This document shows, piece after piece, positions 22,977 through 31,708 of a DNA stretch of 64,000 nucleotides. The position numbers and the translations under genes were made by a program. The stretch's first letter is position 1, and each line of letters starts with the position of its first letter. Source of the stretch: Plantibacter elymi (nom. nud.). GTDB lineage: Bacteria; Actinomycetota; Actinomycetes; Actinomycetales; Microbacteriaceae. The notes under the pieces are model-generated. The model ran no database searches and had not been told where the DNA came from. It saw only the letters and a program-made list of their open reading frames with translations. The stretch lies in NCBI RefSeq assembly GCF_900177795.1, contig NZ_FXWJ01000003.1, positions 496,001 through 560,000 of the forward strand, read 5' to 3'.

Positions 22977-24563
22977 GTGAACTCCAGCGACAACGCGGCA
23001 TCATCGTCCCCCGCATCCCCCTCCCCCAAAACCGGCCGGAAGCCGGCCCGCAAGACCAGGCGCCTCCGCGTCGACGACGTCCTCGTCGTGAAGACGTCCA
23101 AGGTCCGCACTGCCATCTCAGGCACCGTCGTCGGCAACTTCATGGAGTGGTTCGACTTCGGCATCTACGGCTACCTCGCGGTCACGATGACCGTCGTCTT
23201 CACCGAGGGACTCCCTCCTGAGGCGGGCATCCTCGTCACCCTGTTCGGTTTCGCCGTGTCGTTCCTCGTGCGTCCGCTCGGCGGGCTCGTGCTCGGACCA
23301 CTCGGCGACAAGATCGGCCGGAAGAAGATCCTCTTCCTCACGATGTCGATGATGGCCGCGGCGACCGCGCTCATCGGCGTGCTGCCGACCGCCGCCCAGA
23401 TCGGGCTGTGGGCCATCGCCCCGCTGTACCTCCTCAAGATGATCCAGGGCTTCTCGACCGGTGGTGAGTACGCCGGCGCGTCCACCTACGTCGCCGAGTT
23501 CTCACCCGACCGTCGCCGCGGGTTCTGGGCCTCCTGGCTCGACGTCGGGTCCTACGTCGGCTTCGCGGCCGGCGCCGGGACCGTCGCCCTCACCACGCTG
23601 ATCGCGGAGGGCCTCGCGGGCCCCGACGCGATGACCGAGTTCGGTTGGCGCATCCCGTTCCTCATCGCCCTGCCGCTCGGTGCGGTGGCGGTGTGGTTCC
23701 GCCTCAAGATCCCCGAGACCCCGGCCTACGAGGTCGCCGAGACCGCCGGCGGGATCGAGTCCGAGCACGAAGACCCGATGGCCCGCCAGGGTGTCTTCGG
23801 GATCTTCCGTCACTTCTGGCGCCAGATCCTCATCGCGATGGCGATCGTCGCCGCGACGAACACGGCCGGCTACGCGCTCACGAGCTACATGCCGACCTAC
23901 CTCGAGAAGGACGTCGGCGTCTCCAACCTGACGGCCGCGGTCGCGACCATCCCGGTCCTGCTGATCATGTCCGCCTGCCTGCCGCTCGTCGGCCGTATGT
24001 CCGACAAGCTCGGCCGCAAGCCCGTCTACCTCATGGCCGTCGGCGCGACCCTCGCCCTCATGGTGCCGGCGTTCGCGGTCATGCAGATCGGTGAGATCTG
24101 GGCGATCTTCATCGCCCTCTTCATGGTGGCCGCCCCGGTCGCGCTCTGGGCGGGACCGTCCGCGGCCTCGCTGCCGGCGTTCTTCCCGACGGCGTCCCGC
24201 TTCGGTGCCATGGCGATCGCCTACAACCTGTCGGTATCGCTCTTCGGTGGCACGACGCCGCTGTTCAGCGAGTTCCTCATCCAGCTCACCGGCAACACCT
24301 TCATGCCCGCGTTCTACATCATGTTCTTCGCGGCGGTGGCGGGCGTCGGCGTGCTCACGATGCGGGAGACGGCTCGTCGTCCGCTCATCGGCTCGGTGCC
24401 GACGGTCGAGACGAAGGCCGAGGCGGTGGAACTCGTCAAGGGGCAGGACGACAACCCGCTCATCGACACCCACACGATGCCGCTCGACATCCTGCCGCCC
24501 GCGTCGACCACCGGTGCCGCGGCGGACGGCCAGGACGGACGCGTCACGACGCCCGCCGGCTAG
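22977..24563 (+). CDS. MFS transporter, metabolite:H+ symporter (ProP/MHS) family
   Basis: 528 residues, twelve helices. MHS-family signatures are clear: GNFMEWFDFGIYGYLA in helix 1, FLVRPLGGLVLGPLGDKIGR between helices 2 and 3, and IQGFSTGGEYAGASTYVAEF in helix 4-5. An unusual 40-residue Ser/Pro/Lys/Arg-rich cytoplasmic extension precedes helix 1, and the C-terminus carries a long hydrophilic tail. Substrates of the family include proline, betaine, citrate and aromatic acids. The start is GTG; AGGAAACGAG lies 10-18 nt upstream. The last 20 bp overlap the convergent tatB gene. Confidence 0.9.
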   Translation: MNSSDNAASSSPASPSPKTGRKPARKTRRLRVDDVLVVKTSKVRTAISGTVVGNFMEWFDFGIYGYLAVTMTVVFTEGLPPEAGILVTLFGFAVSFLVRPLGGLVLGPLGDKIGRKKILFLTMSMMAAATALIGVLPTAAQIGLWAIAPLYLLKMIQGFSTGGEYAGASTYVAEFSPDRRRGFWASWLDVGSYVGFAAGAGTVALTTLIAEGLAGPDAMTEFGWRIPFLIALPLGAVAVWFRLKIPETPAYEVAETAGGIESEHEDPMARQGVFGIFRHFWRQILIAMAIVAATNTAGYALTSYMPTYLEKDVGVSNLTAAVATIPVLLIMSACLPLVGRMSDKLGRKPVYLMAVGATLALMVPAFAVMQIGEIWAIFIALFMVAAPVALWAGPSAASLPAFFPTASRFGAMAIAYNLSVSLFGGTTPLFSEFLIQLTGNTFMPAFYIMFFAAVAGVGVLTMRETARRPLIGSVPTVETKAEAVELVKGQDDNPLIDTHTMPLDILPPASTTGAAADGQDGRVTTPAG

Positions 24564-25029
24564 CGGACTCGTCGACACGTTCGTCGAGTCCGACGCGTTC
24601 AGTGATCACGATCGGGGCGGGTGCGCGGTGCGCATCCGCCCCGTCGCGTCCCACCCGCTCGAGGAGCGCGGCCTGCCAGCCGCCGCTCGCGACCGGCTTC
24701 GCCGGGGCAGACGGCACGGACGGCTCCACCTGCACCTCCGACGTCGTCGACTGCTCGAGCTGCGGGACCGACCCACGATCCTCGACGAGCGCCTCCTGGA
24801 TGATCCGTCGGGGATCGAACTGTCGAGGGTCGAGGCGTTTCCACTCGGTCGGGTCGAACTCGGGGCCGAGCTCCTCGGCGGCTCGCGCCTTGGTCGTGGC
24901 GACGAGGTCGCGCACGGTACGGACGAGCACCCCGAGTCGCTCGGCGTACACCGGCAACTGTGTCGGGCCGATGAGCACGGCCGCGAGGATGCCGATGACG
25001 ATCAGCTTGTCCATGGTGAGTCCGAACAC
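24544..25029 (-). CDS. tatB: Twin-arginine translocase subunit TatB-like
   Basis: 161 residues. One N-terminal membrane helix (DKLIVIGILAAVLIGP) is followed by the TatB-type amphipathic helix (YAERLGVLVRTVRDLVATTKA) and the actinobacterial TatB motif FDPTEWKRLDPRQFDPRRII. A Pro/Val-rich cytoplasmic tail follows. It would couple Tat substrates to TatC; no tatC is nearby. It lies 15 bp downstream of tatA on the same strand and overlaps the convergent MFS gene by 20 bp. At least four Tat-signal proteins are encoded in this window, one of them just upstream. Confidence 0.88.
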   Translation of the reverse strand: MFGLTMDKLIVIGILAAVLIGPTQLPVYAERLGVLVRTVRDLVATTKARAAEELGPEFDPTEWKRLDPRQFDPRRIIQEALVEDRGSVPQLEQSTTSEVQVEPSVPSAPAKPVASGGWQAALLERVGRDGADAHRAPAPIVITERVGLDERVDESASRRAS

Positions 25030-25044
25030 GATGCGCTCCGGTGA

Positions 25045-25236
25045 TCAGGCGGCCGGGGTGTCTGCGCGGGTGTCGGCGCGCGTGTCGGCGTCGCCCGACA
25101 CCTCGTCCTTCAGGATGCGTGCCGACTGCCCGACGCTGCGGGCGAGGCTCGGGAGCTTCGCGGCGCCGAAGAACAGCAGGATGACGGCGAGCACGATGAG
25201 GGCGTGCCAGCCCGTGAGGTTCTGGAGGAATCCCAT
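25045..25236 (-). CDS. tatA: Twin-arginine translocase subunit TatA
   Basis: 63 residues: a short N-terminus, the membrane helix [18 protein letters not shown] with the FFG hinge and KLP, then the amphipathic helix [16 protein letters not shown] and an acidic Thr/Arg/Asp repeat tail ([13 protein letters not shown]). This is the pore-forming Tat subunit. AAAGGACCC precedes the ATG. It lies between the Tat-exported dioxygenase and tatB, all on one strand. Confidence 0.92.
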   Translation of the reverse strand: MGFLQNLTGWHALIVLAVILLFFGAAKLPSLARSVGQSARILKDEVSGDADTRADTRADTPAA

Positions 25237-25292
25237 GACGGGTCCTTTCGGGTCGATGCGGGTCGGGACAGGAGGGCGTGGAGGCGCCGCGA

Positions 25293-26273
25293 TCAGCGTC
25301 CGCTCGGCGGCGTTCCTCCGCCGCCAGCCCCGCCACCGCCGGACGGCGCGGCACCGGCGGTCGGCGTCGTCGTGGTGTCCACCCGGACGGTGAGCGCCAC
25401 CTGGTACCCGGAGGTCGCGTCGCCCGTCACCGTCGCGAGCTGCAGGGCACCGCCGTCGTCGCCGAAGACGTTGTCGTCGTCGAGACTCACCTGGGCGAGG
25501 TTCGCGCTCGATCCGTCGTAGCCGGACAGCGCGTAGACGGTGTCGCACGCCGCCTGCGGGAGGGCGACCTGGGAGGTCGCGATCGCGTTCGCGGAGTCGG
25601 AGATGTCGTTCACCGTGGGGTACACCTCGAAGTGGATGTGCGGCCACCGGCCCGAGTAGCAGGCCGGGAAGATCGAGGTGTACGAGACGGTCCCTGAGCT
25701 GTCGGCGACCTGGACACCGCGCAGGTAGGTCTCGTCCTCGATCCCGTCGGAGTACATCGAGTAGCCGCCCGACGCGTCGCAGTGCCAGACGTACACGGCG
25801 ACATCGGCGAACGGCGCGTCACCGTTCGCCATGTCGAGGATGGTCAGCGAGAGGGCCATGGGGACCCCGCTCGCGGTGGTGCCGGACCCGATGCTCGACC
25901 GGATGTCGCTGCGGACGATGCCGGACTCCTCGAGCACGTCGGCTCCGTTCGAGCCGTCGCCCGGGTAGGGACCTGCGGTCTCGTCGGGGATCTCGCCCGA
26001 TGGGAGGTCGCCGGTCGCGGTCGCGGTGCTCGTGCCGGAACTCGCGGCGCCGGTGCTCGTGCTGCTGCTACCGGACGCCCCGGTGGAGCAGGCGGCGAGC
26101 GCGACGGCCCCGACCCCGGCACCCACGAGGCTCAGCACCGTGCGTCGGCTGACGAGGGTTCCGAGGTCGAACGCGACGCCCTGGTCGACGACCTCCTCGT
26201 CGGCCCGGTCGAGCAAGCGGCCCTCGTAGGCCGGGCCGTCCGGGGTGGTCTCGGGTGTCGGGATCCTGCTCAT
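25293..26273 (-). CDS. Intradiol ring-cleavage dioxygenase-like Tat lipoprotein (internal start)
   Basis: 326 residues from ATG 26273, with GAAGGCGAGG upstream supporting this start. The N-terminal 45 residues are acidic; then comes the twin-arginine signal [20 protein letters not shown] ending in a lipobox Cys. The mature protein has a Ser/Thr/Gly linker followed by the intradiol fold: [33 protein letters not shown] and the iron-ligand region [18 protein letters not shown] with Tyr and two His. A Gly/Pro tail ends it. Such exported members probably act on extracellular aromatics or extracytoplasmic oxidations, not established. It is followed by tatA and tatB. Confidence 0.85.
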   Translation of the reverse strand: MSRIPTPETTPDGPAYEGRLLDRADEEVVDQGVAFDLGTLVSRRTVLSLVGAGVGAVALAACSTGASGSSSTSTGAASSGTSTATATGDLPSGEIPDETAGPYPGDGSNGADVLEESGIVRSDIRSSIGSGTTASGVPMALSLTILDMANGDAPFADVAVYVWHCDASGGYSMYSDGIEDETYLRGVQVADSSGTVSYTSIFPACYSGRWPHIHFEVYPTVNDISDSANAIATSQVALPQAACDTVYALSGYDGSSANLAQVSLDDDNVFGDDGGALQLATVTGDATSGYQVALTVRVDTTTTPTAGAAPSGGGGAGGGGTPPSGR

Positions 26274-27365
26274 GGTGCGCCTCGCCTTCGTCTGCGATCG
26301 GTGGTCTCGATCGGTCGTAAGACGAGCATCGGTGTGCCGGCTATGGGCTTCCTCTGAGCTGTCCATACGTCGTCGATGGGTCTGCTGGGCGGTTGCCGAG
26401 CCCGCATCGTCCCACCAGGCGAGGACCCGGGAACCGATGAGCGTGAGCCACTTCGACGGTTCGCCCTCCGGCACGTCGGTCTCGAACCAGACGCGTCCGG
26501 GCAGCGGCCGCCCCTGGAGCCAGGTCCCGTCCGACCGGCGAGCCGCGCGGACGAGCTCGACGGCGTCGGCGAGGCGCGGATCCGGCGGCGCGCCATCGGC
26601 GACGGAGGCGTCCCGGAAGTGGTCGAGGGCGGCGAGGGCGCTGTAGCGGTAGCGGTTCGGGAAGACCAGGTGGTCGACGAACGAGCCGACCCGCTCCCCG
26701 GTCGTCGCCCGGTTGAGCAGTCGTCGCGTCAGGAGGTACTCCTCGCCACCCTGCCGGGCCTCACGAACGCTCGAGTCACCCGTGTACGCCTCGTACGCCA
26801 GGAGACCGCGCACCGCGTTGAGGGTCGAGTGGAAGGAGGACCGCACCGAGTCGCCCTCCTCCGCCTCGCAGTTCCAGCCGCCGTCGGCGAGGCGATGCGT
26901 GGTGAACCAGGCGGCGAGCGGCGAGACATCGACGCCGAGCCAGGCGCCGGTGGCGAGCGTGAACGAGTTGATGCAGACGTCGACCTCACCGCCCCAGTAC
27001 GGCAGATCGTCGTACTCCCACCGACTGTTGACCGCCAGGCGCTCGGCCGTGTCGGTCAGGACGGCGGCATCCACGCCCCACTCACGGAGGTCCTTGAGCG
27101 CCCAGGTGGTCCCGACCCAGGGTTGCCCGGGCTCCTCCTGCTCCGCACTGCCGAAGAAGCCCGCCGGGAAGTACGCACCGCCCGCCCACTGCCCGTCGGG
27201 GTCCTGATGTGCGAGCAGCTCGGCCCCGAACCCGGTCGTCGCGACGGTGCTCCGCGTCGCCTCCCAGACCTCGGGTGGCGCACCCGCCAGGTCTCGTTCG
27301 ACCTGCCACCGGAGGGCCGGATCGGCGTCGAGCAACCAGTCGAGCAGCTTCGGATCGATCGCCAT
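25293..27365 (-). CDS. 690-codon frame: terpenoid-cyclase-like domain fused in frame to Tat dioxygenase
   Basis: From ATG 27365 the frame stays open through two unrelated domains. Residues 1 to about 320 resemble the alpha/alpha-toroid fold of squalene cyclase or prenyltransferase proteins, with repeated DG-W motifs ([36 protein letters not shown]). Residues about 321-364 are a His/Arg/Thr-rich linker. From residue 365 it continues as the Tat lipoprotein dioxygenase listed separately. TAGCGT lies exactly 6 nt before ATG 27365, so the first domain has its own leaderless promoter. An N-terminal extension would bury the Tat signal, so full-length protein should not be exported; either the stop codon was lost or two products are made. 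Function of the first domain is unknown. Confidence 0.7.
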   Translation of the reverse strand: MAIDPKLLDWLLDADPALRWQVERDLAGAPPEVWEATRSTVATTGFGAELLAHQDPDGQWAGGAYFPAGFFGSAEQEEPGQPWVGTTWALKDLREWGVDAAVLTDTAERLAVNSRWEYDDLPYWGGEVDVCINSFTLATGAWLGVDVSPLAAWFTTHRLADGGWNCEAEEGDSVRSSFHSTLNAVRGLLAYEAYTGDSSVREARQGGEEYLLTRRLLNRATTGERVGSFVDHLVFPNRYRYSALAALDHFRDASVADGAPPDPRLADAVELVRAARRSDGTWLQGRPLPGRVWFETDVPEGEPSKWLTLIGSRVLAWWDDAGSATAQQTHRRRMDSSEEAHSRHTDARLTTDRDHRSQTKARRTMSRIPTPETTPDGPAYEGRLLDRADEEVVDQGVAFDLGTLVSRRTVLSLVGAGVGAVALAACSTGASGSSSTSTGAASSGTSTATATGDLPSGEIPDETAGPYPGDGSNGADVLEESGIVRSDIRSSIGSGTTASGVPMALSLTILDMANGDAPFADVAVYVWHCDASGGYSMYSDGIEDETYLRGVQVADSSGTVSYTSIFPACYSGRWPHIHFEVYPTVNDISDSANAIATSQVALPQAACDTVYALSGYDGSSANLAQVSLDDDNVFGDDGGALQLATVTGDATSGYQVALTVRVDTTTTPTAGAAPSGGGGAGGGGTPPSGR

Positions 27366-27407
27366 GCGGGAACGCTACTCCCCGACGGCGCGCACCGACA
27401 GAGCGGA

Positions 27408-27683
27408 TCAGCGCGGGGTGGCCTTGAGTCCGTTGGGCGGTCCATCGCGGTCGGAGGCGGTGCGCGGGACGTCGTACCGCACGAGCGCATCGGCACGCTC
27501 GAGGCTCGGCTGCACGCTCATCAACACCCGCTTGAGCGGATCGATGTCCCAGGCGATGACGAAGTACGCGTCGGCACCGCCCCGATCCCGGCGCCGTTCG
27601 ATGACCGCCTTCGGGATCACCGGGTCGTTCCGCATCACGAGCCACGTGTCGTGGTCGAGGCGGATCGGACGCGGACGGGTCAT
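27408..27683 (-). CDS. Small conserved protein (91 aa) with SOS-box promoter
   Basis: 91 residues starting MTRPRPIRLDHDTWLVMRND. It is soluble and basic, with a conserved-looking core DAYFVIAWDIDPLKRVLMSV and a helix SLERADALVRYDVP. Similar small proteins occur across Microbacteriaceae without a known function. The promoter is telling: TATGTT lies exactly 6 nt before the ATG, with CTTGCC 18 nt further upstream, and a perfect LexA-type box overlaps the -10. That suggests a leaderless, DNA-damage-inducible gene. It lies 42 bp downstream of nothing on its strand; the next gene (cyclase-like) starts 43 bp after its stop and may be read through from it. Confidence 0.75.
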   Translation of the reverse strand: MTRPRPIRLDHDTWLVMRNDPVIPKAVIERRRDRGGADAYFVIAWDIDPLKRVLMSVQPSLERADALVRYDVPRTASDRDGPPNGLKATPR

Positions 27684-27686
27684 GTG

Positions 27687-27702
27687 TCGAACATACGTTC
27701 GA
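27687..27702 (-). promoter_or_regulatory. LexA (SOS) box
   Basis: TCGAACATACGTTCGA is a perfect 6-bp inverted repeat with a 4-bp spacer and fits the actinobacterial SOS box TCGAAC-N4-GTTCGA at every defined position. It overlaps the -10 element of the 91-residue gene and ends 3 nt before its start codon. Confidence 0.8.
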
Positions 27703-27744
27703 ATGTCGCACGAGGCAAGTCGAGGATCGAGCTGCTTAACTTTG

Positions 27745-27803
27745 CTTAACCGCTTGACCACCTTCTCAGCACCCCGCTACGGTAACTGCGTAACCGATTA
27801 ACC
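27745..27803. promoter_or_regulatory. Two LacI-type operator copies upstream of fructan operon 1
   Basis: CTTAACCGCTTGACC (27745-27759) and CGTAACCGATTAACC (27789-27803) agree at 12 of 15 positions, are each pseudo-symmetric around CG, and start 44 bp apart, about four helical turns. They lie 20-78 bp upstream of the GH32 start codon. The LacI regulator at 32616 is the expected ligand and could loop the DNA between them. Confidence 0.6.
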
Positions 27804-27822
27804 ACTCACTGCAGAGGACGTC

Positions 27823-29313
27823 ATGAACCAACGAGGGTTCCACCAGCCGAACGGCGCATGGGTCGGAGACGTCATCCCCTGGCAGGAGGACGGTGTCTTC
27901 CACCTCCTCTACCTGCACGAGTCGCGTCGCGTGCCCAAGATCGGTATGCCGTGGCATCGCGTGACCACCCGGAACCTCGTCGACTTCGACGAGCTCGGCG
28001 AGGCACTGGCGTCGGGCGGACCGTCCGCGCCGGACTTCAACGTCTACACGGGGAGCATCGTCCGGGGTCCCGACGGGGTCCACCACGTCTTCTACACGGG
28101 ACAGCACCCGGAGCGCCGCGGTGCCGACGGTCTGGCGCTGCAACTCGTCATGCATGCCGTCAGCACCGACGGCATGCGCACCTGGGAGCGCCGGGAGGCC
28201 GACACCTTCGGCGCCACCGCAGGGTATGAGACCGCCGACTGGCGGGATCCCTTCGTCTTCTGGGACGAGGACGCGGCCGTCTGGCGGATGCTCATCACCG
28301 CCCGACACGCACACGGCCCGGAACGGCGTCGTGGCGTCATCGCCCAATGCATCTCCACGGACCTCTCGAGCTGGGAACCGGTCGAGCCGTTCTGGGACCC
28401 GCGCCGCTACATCGCCCACGAGTGCCCCGAGGTCTTCCAATGGGGCGACTGGTGGTACCTCGTGTACTCCGAGTTCAGTGAGTCGTTCACGACGCGCTAC
28501 CGGATGTCGCGCACCCTGCACGGCCCCTGGCTCGTCCCCGAGCACGACACACTCGACGGGCGCGCCTACTACGCGGCGAAGTCCGCCGCCCGCGACGGAC
28601 GTCGGTTCTTCTTCGGCTGGATCGCCTCGCGTGAGGGAGCCCACGACGCGGGCGCCTGGCAGTGGGCCGGCACCATGTCGGTCCTCGAAGCGGAGCAGCG
28701 TGCCGACGGCAGCCTCGCCTTCCACCCGCCCGCCGAACTGCGTGACACGTTCGCACCCGCCGACGAGCCGACTGACACCGTCGTCGCCTCGGGCACGGTG
28801 CTGAGCGCTCCGGACGGATACGCCGACGCTCTCTCGGCCGTGGACGCGCCGACGTCCTTCCGGCTGGTCGCCCGATTCGACATCGCCCCCGGCACGACCG
28901 AGTGCGGCGTCCTCCTCCGGGCGAGCGACGACGGCGACGAGGGGTACGTCCTGCGCCTGGAGCCGAAGCGCGACCGCCTCGTCTTCGACCGCTGGCCGCG
29001 CTCCAGCACCGGCACGGAGCAGTGGCAGATCTCCGGCGACGTCCCGTTCGTCGTCGAGCTCGAACGCCCCTGCCACCTCGCCCCCGGCTTGCACGAGCTC
29101 GAGGTGATCGTCGACGGCGACCTGTGCGTCGCGACCGTCGACGACGCGGTCGTCCTCAGCACGCGCCTCTACGACCGACCGACCGGTCGCGTCGGCGTCT
29201 TCGTCGGTGAAGGGACCGTCACCGTCGAGGCGTGCACGCTCCTGGAATGCGACGGCGGCGACTCCGACGACGACCCCACCTCACACCGACTCCTCACCAG
29301 CACCACGTCCTGA
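27823..29313 (+). CDS. Glycoside hydrolase family 32 protein, divergent (beta-fructosidase type)
   Basis: 496 residues with a five-bladed propeller and a C-terminal beta-sandwich. The canonical WMNDPNG nucleophile motif is replaced by GAWVGDVIPW with Asp16 as candidate nucleophile. The transition-state motif is WRDPFVFW (Asp142) and the acid/base motif AHECPEVFQ (Glu200). This belongs to the GH32 branch with a GD-P-type first motif. No signal peptide, so it is cytoplasmic; it probably splits imported fructosides. AGAGGA precedes the ATG. It is the first gene of an operon with a CUT1 importer, a LacI regulator and two further GH32 genes. Confidence 0.85.
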   Translation: MNQRGFHQPNGAWVGDVIPWQEDGVFHLLYLHESRRVPKIGMPWHRVTTRNLVDFDELGEALASGGPSAPDFNVYTGSIVRGPDGVHHVFYTGQHPERRGADGLALQLVMHAVSTDGMRTWERREADTFGATAGYETADWRDPFVFWDEDAAVWRMLITARHAHGPERRRGVIAQCISTDLSSWEPVEPFWDPRRYIAHECPEVFQWGDWWYLVYSEFSESFTTRYRMSRTLHGPWLVPEHDTLDGRAYYAAKSAARDGRRFFFGWIASREGAHDAGAWQWAGTMSVLEAEQRADGSLAFHPPAELRDTFAPADEPTDTVVASGTVLSAPDGYADALSAVDAPTSFRLVARFDIAPGTTECGVLLRASDDGDEGYVLRLEPKRDRLVFDRWPRSSTGTEQWQISGDVPFVVELERPCHLAPGLHELEVIVDGDLCVATVDDAVVLSTRLYDRPTGRVGVFVGEGTVTVEACTLLECDGGDSDDDPTSHRLLTSTTS

Positions 29314-29394
29314 TCCCGGCACCACGCTCCGCCCTGCTGCACCACTACCCGCACACCCGCACCCACCTGTGATCGATCAACGGAGATTCCGACC

Positions 29395-30756
29395 ATGCCA
29401 ACCACCGCACGCCCCCGCACCATGCGCCCCACCCGTGGCACCGCCTTCGTGGCGCTCGTCGCCGCTGCAGCACTCGCCCTCTCCGGCTGTGCCGGCGGAT
29501 CGAGCGCCACGGACCCGACCGACGTCGACCCGAAGGGCGACATCGTCCCCCGCGAGATCTCGTGGCTGCTCTCCCGCCCGGCCGACGGCGGGGTGATCAC
29601 CGCCATGGAGCAGATCGCCGACGAGTATGCGAAGGACCACCCCGGCTTCTCGCTGAACCTCATCACGACGCCCGACCGTCCGTCCTACATCCAGAAGTAC
29701 GAGACGCTCGCGGCCGCGAACAAGCTCCCCGAGCTCTTCGACACCGACGCGACCCCGTTCGCGCAGAAGCTCGCGAAGCAGGGCCGGATGGTCGACGTCG
29801 ACCTGCTCCTCGAAGACCTCGGTCTCGCCGACTCCTACCGCGAGGCGGCGCTCAACTACCAGCGGTTCGACGACGGCTCGCTGTACATGGTGCCGTTCGA
29901 GTTCCAGCTGGAGTTCTTCTGGTACAACCGCTCCCTGCTCGAGGACGCCGGTGTCACCGTCCCGGCCACGCTCGACGACTTCCCCGCCATGTGCAAGGCG
30001 CTCCGCGCCAAGGGCGTCACCCCGATCGCACTCGACGGTCAGGACCAGTGGCCGCTCGAGCGCTATATGGCCTACTACCCGTTCCGGATGGCGGGTCCCG
30101 AGTACATCCAGGACCTCAAGGCCGGGAAGGCCTCCTTCTCAGACCCGGCAGGAAAGGCCGCGGCCGAGTGGCTGTACGACCTCGGGCAGGCCGGCTGCTT
30201 CCAGGAGGGCTTCTCCTCGACCGGCTACGCGGACGCGCAGGCGCTCTTCACCTCGGGGAAGGCGGCGGTCTACAACATCGGCACGTGGGAGCTCTCGAAC
30301 CTCGCGACGGATGCGCTCGACCCCGGTGTCCGTGACGCGGTCGGCACCTTCACGCTGCCGACCATCGACGGTGCCGTCACCGCCGACAACGAGTACGTCA
30401 CCCCGTCCGGCATCGGCATGGCGGTGAACGCGAAGACGTACGACCCGCTCGTGCGCGACTTCCTCGCGTTCGCCCTCGAGCGCTACCCGGAGCTCTACGC
30501 GGCGACTGGCGCGCTGTCGCCGACGACCTCCGCGCAGACCACCGTCCCCGCGAACGCGACCGAGCTGTACGCGAGCTCTGTGGCGCAGGCGGACGGCGTC
30601 GGACCGGCGATCGCGATGCCCTGGGACACCCAGCTCGACCCGGCCACGAACACCCGACTCCAGCAGGAGCTGACCCTGCTCGTGCAGGGCGACATCACGC
30701 CGGACGAGTTCATCACGACGATGGATGCGGCCCTCACGGAGAACGTCGATGACTGA
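29395..30756 (+). CDS. CUT1 ABC transporter sugar-binding lipoprotein
   Basis: 453 residues. A long basic N-terminus precedes the hydrophobic helix FVALVAAAALALSGC with lipobox LSGC (Cys near residue 31). The mature protein is a family 1 extracellular solute-binding protein (ISWLLSRPADGGVITAMEQI, YMVPFEFQLEFFWYNRSLLE, MAGPEYIQDLKAGKASF). It binds an oligosaccharide, here presumably a fructo-oligosaccharide, and feeds the permeases that follow. Its stop overlaps the start of the next gene by 8 bp in another frame. Confidence 0.9.
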   Translation: MPTTARPRTMRPTRGTAFVALVAAAALALSGCAGGSSATDPTDVDPKGDIVPREISWLLSRPADGGVITAMEQIADEYAKDHPGFSLNLITTPDRPSYIQKYETLAAANKLPELFDTDATPFAQKLAKQGRMVDVDLLLEDLGLADSYREAALNYQRFDDGSLYMVPFEFQLEFFWYNRSLLEDAGVTVPATLDDFPAMCKALRAKGVTPIALDGQDQWPLERYMAYYPFRMAGPEYIQDLKAGKASFSDPAGKAAAEWLYDLGQAGCFQEGFSSTGYADAQALFTSGKAAVYNIGTWELSNLATDALDPGVRDAVGTFTLPTIDGAVTADNEYVTPSGIGMAVNAKTYDPLVRDFLAFALERYPELYAATGALSPTTSAQTTVPANATELYASSVAQADGVGPAIAMPWDTQLDPATNTRLQQELTLLVQGDITPDEFITTMDAALTENVDD

Positions 30757-31708
30757 GCTCACCCAGACCGCGGTGGGCGCGGCACCGGCCCGCCCACCGC
30801 GGCGGCGGAAGCCGATGTCCACGTCGATGCTGCCCCGCCGGTCGACGCTGTCGGTGCTCGTGTTCCTCGTGCCGCCCCTCGTGCTCTACGGTGTCGCCGT
30901 CCTCCTGCCGATCGTGCAGTCGCTGTTCCTCAGCCTGTTCTCGTGGGACGGCATCACGGACATGGCGTTCGTCGGACTCGACAACTACGTCAAGATGCTC
31001 ACGCGGGACGACGTCTTCTGGACCTCCTTCGGCAACGCCCTCGGCTACCTCGCGATCTGCCTGGTGCTCCAGCTCGGCGGCGCACTCCTCGTCGCCGGGC
31101 TGCTCACCGCCCTCCCCCGGGCCCGCGAGCTCGTCAAGACGCTGTACCTCCTGCCGGCCGTCATCTCGACGGTCGCGATCGCCATCCTGTTCCAGCGGCT
31201 GTACGCGCTCGAACCGGTCGGGCTGATCAACCAGCTGCTCGCGTGGGTCGGACTCGGCGACCTCCAGACGGCCTGGCTGTCGAACGTGCAGACCGTCCTC
31301 GCAGCCGTGTCGATCCCGGAGGGCTGGCGGTTCACCGGCCTGTACATGCTCATCATCTACGCCGCCCTCATGGCCGTGCCCCGCGACCTCGAGGAGGCCG
31401 CCCGGCTGGACGGCGCCTCCTGGTGGCAGATCTTCTGGCGGATCCGCTTCCCGTACATCCGGCCGGTGTGGATCACGACGACGGTCATGGCGACGACCTT
31501 CGCCCTCCGCGGCTTCGACATCCCGTACCTGCTGACGAACGGCGGGCCCGGCCAGTCGTCGGAGCTGCTGACCACGTACATGTACAAGACGGCGTTCGTC
31601 CACACGGACTACGGCTACGCCAGCGCGATCTCCATGTTCATCGTCGTCGAGTGCCTCGTCGCCGTCGGCCTCATCTTCCTGCTGCTCCGACGGAAGGACA
31701 AGTCATGA
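30749..31708 (+). CDS. CUT1 ABC sugar permease, MalF/UgpA type
   Basis: 319 residues, six helices after a basic leader (PPRRRKPMSTSMLPRRS). The EAA loop reads EEAARLDGASWWQIFWRIRFP, the ATPase-contact element of importer permeases. It pairs with the next gene's product. The start overlaps the binding-protein stop and the end overlaps the following permease start (ATGA). Confidence 0.93.
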   Translation: MTELTQTAVGAAPARPPRRRKPMSTSMLPRRSTLSVLVFLVPPLVLYGVAVLLPIVQSLFLSLFSWDGITDMAFVGLDNYVKMLTRDDVFWTSFGNALGYLAICLVLQLGGALLVAGLLTALPRARELVKTLYLLPAVISTVAIAILFQRLYALEPVGLINQLLAWVGLGDLQTAWLSNVQTVLAAVSIPEGWRFTGLYMLIIYAALMAVPRDLEEAARLDGASWWQIFWRIRFPYIRPVWITTTVMATTFALRGFDIPYLLTNGGPGQSSELLTTYMYKTAFVHTDYGYASAISMFIVVECLVAVGLIFLLLRRKDKS

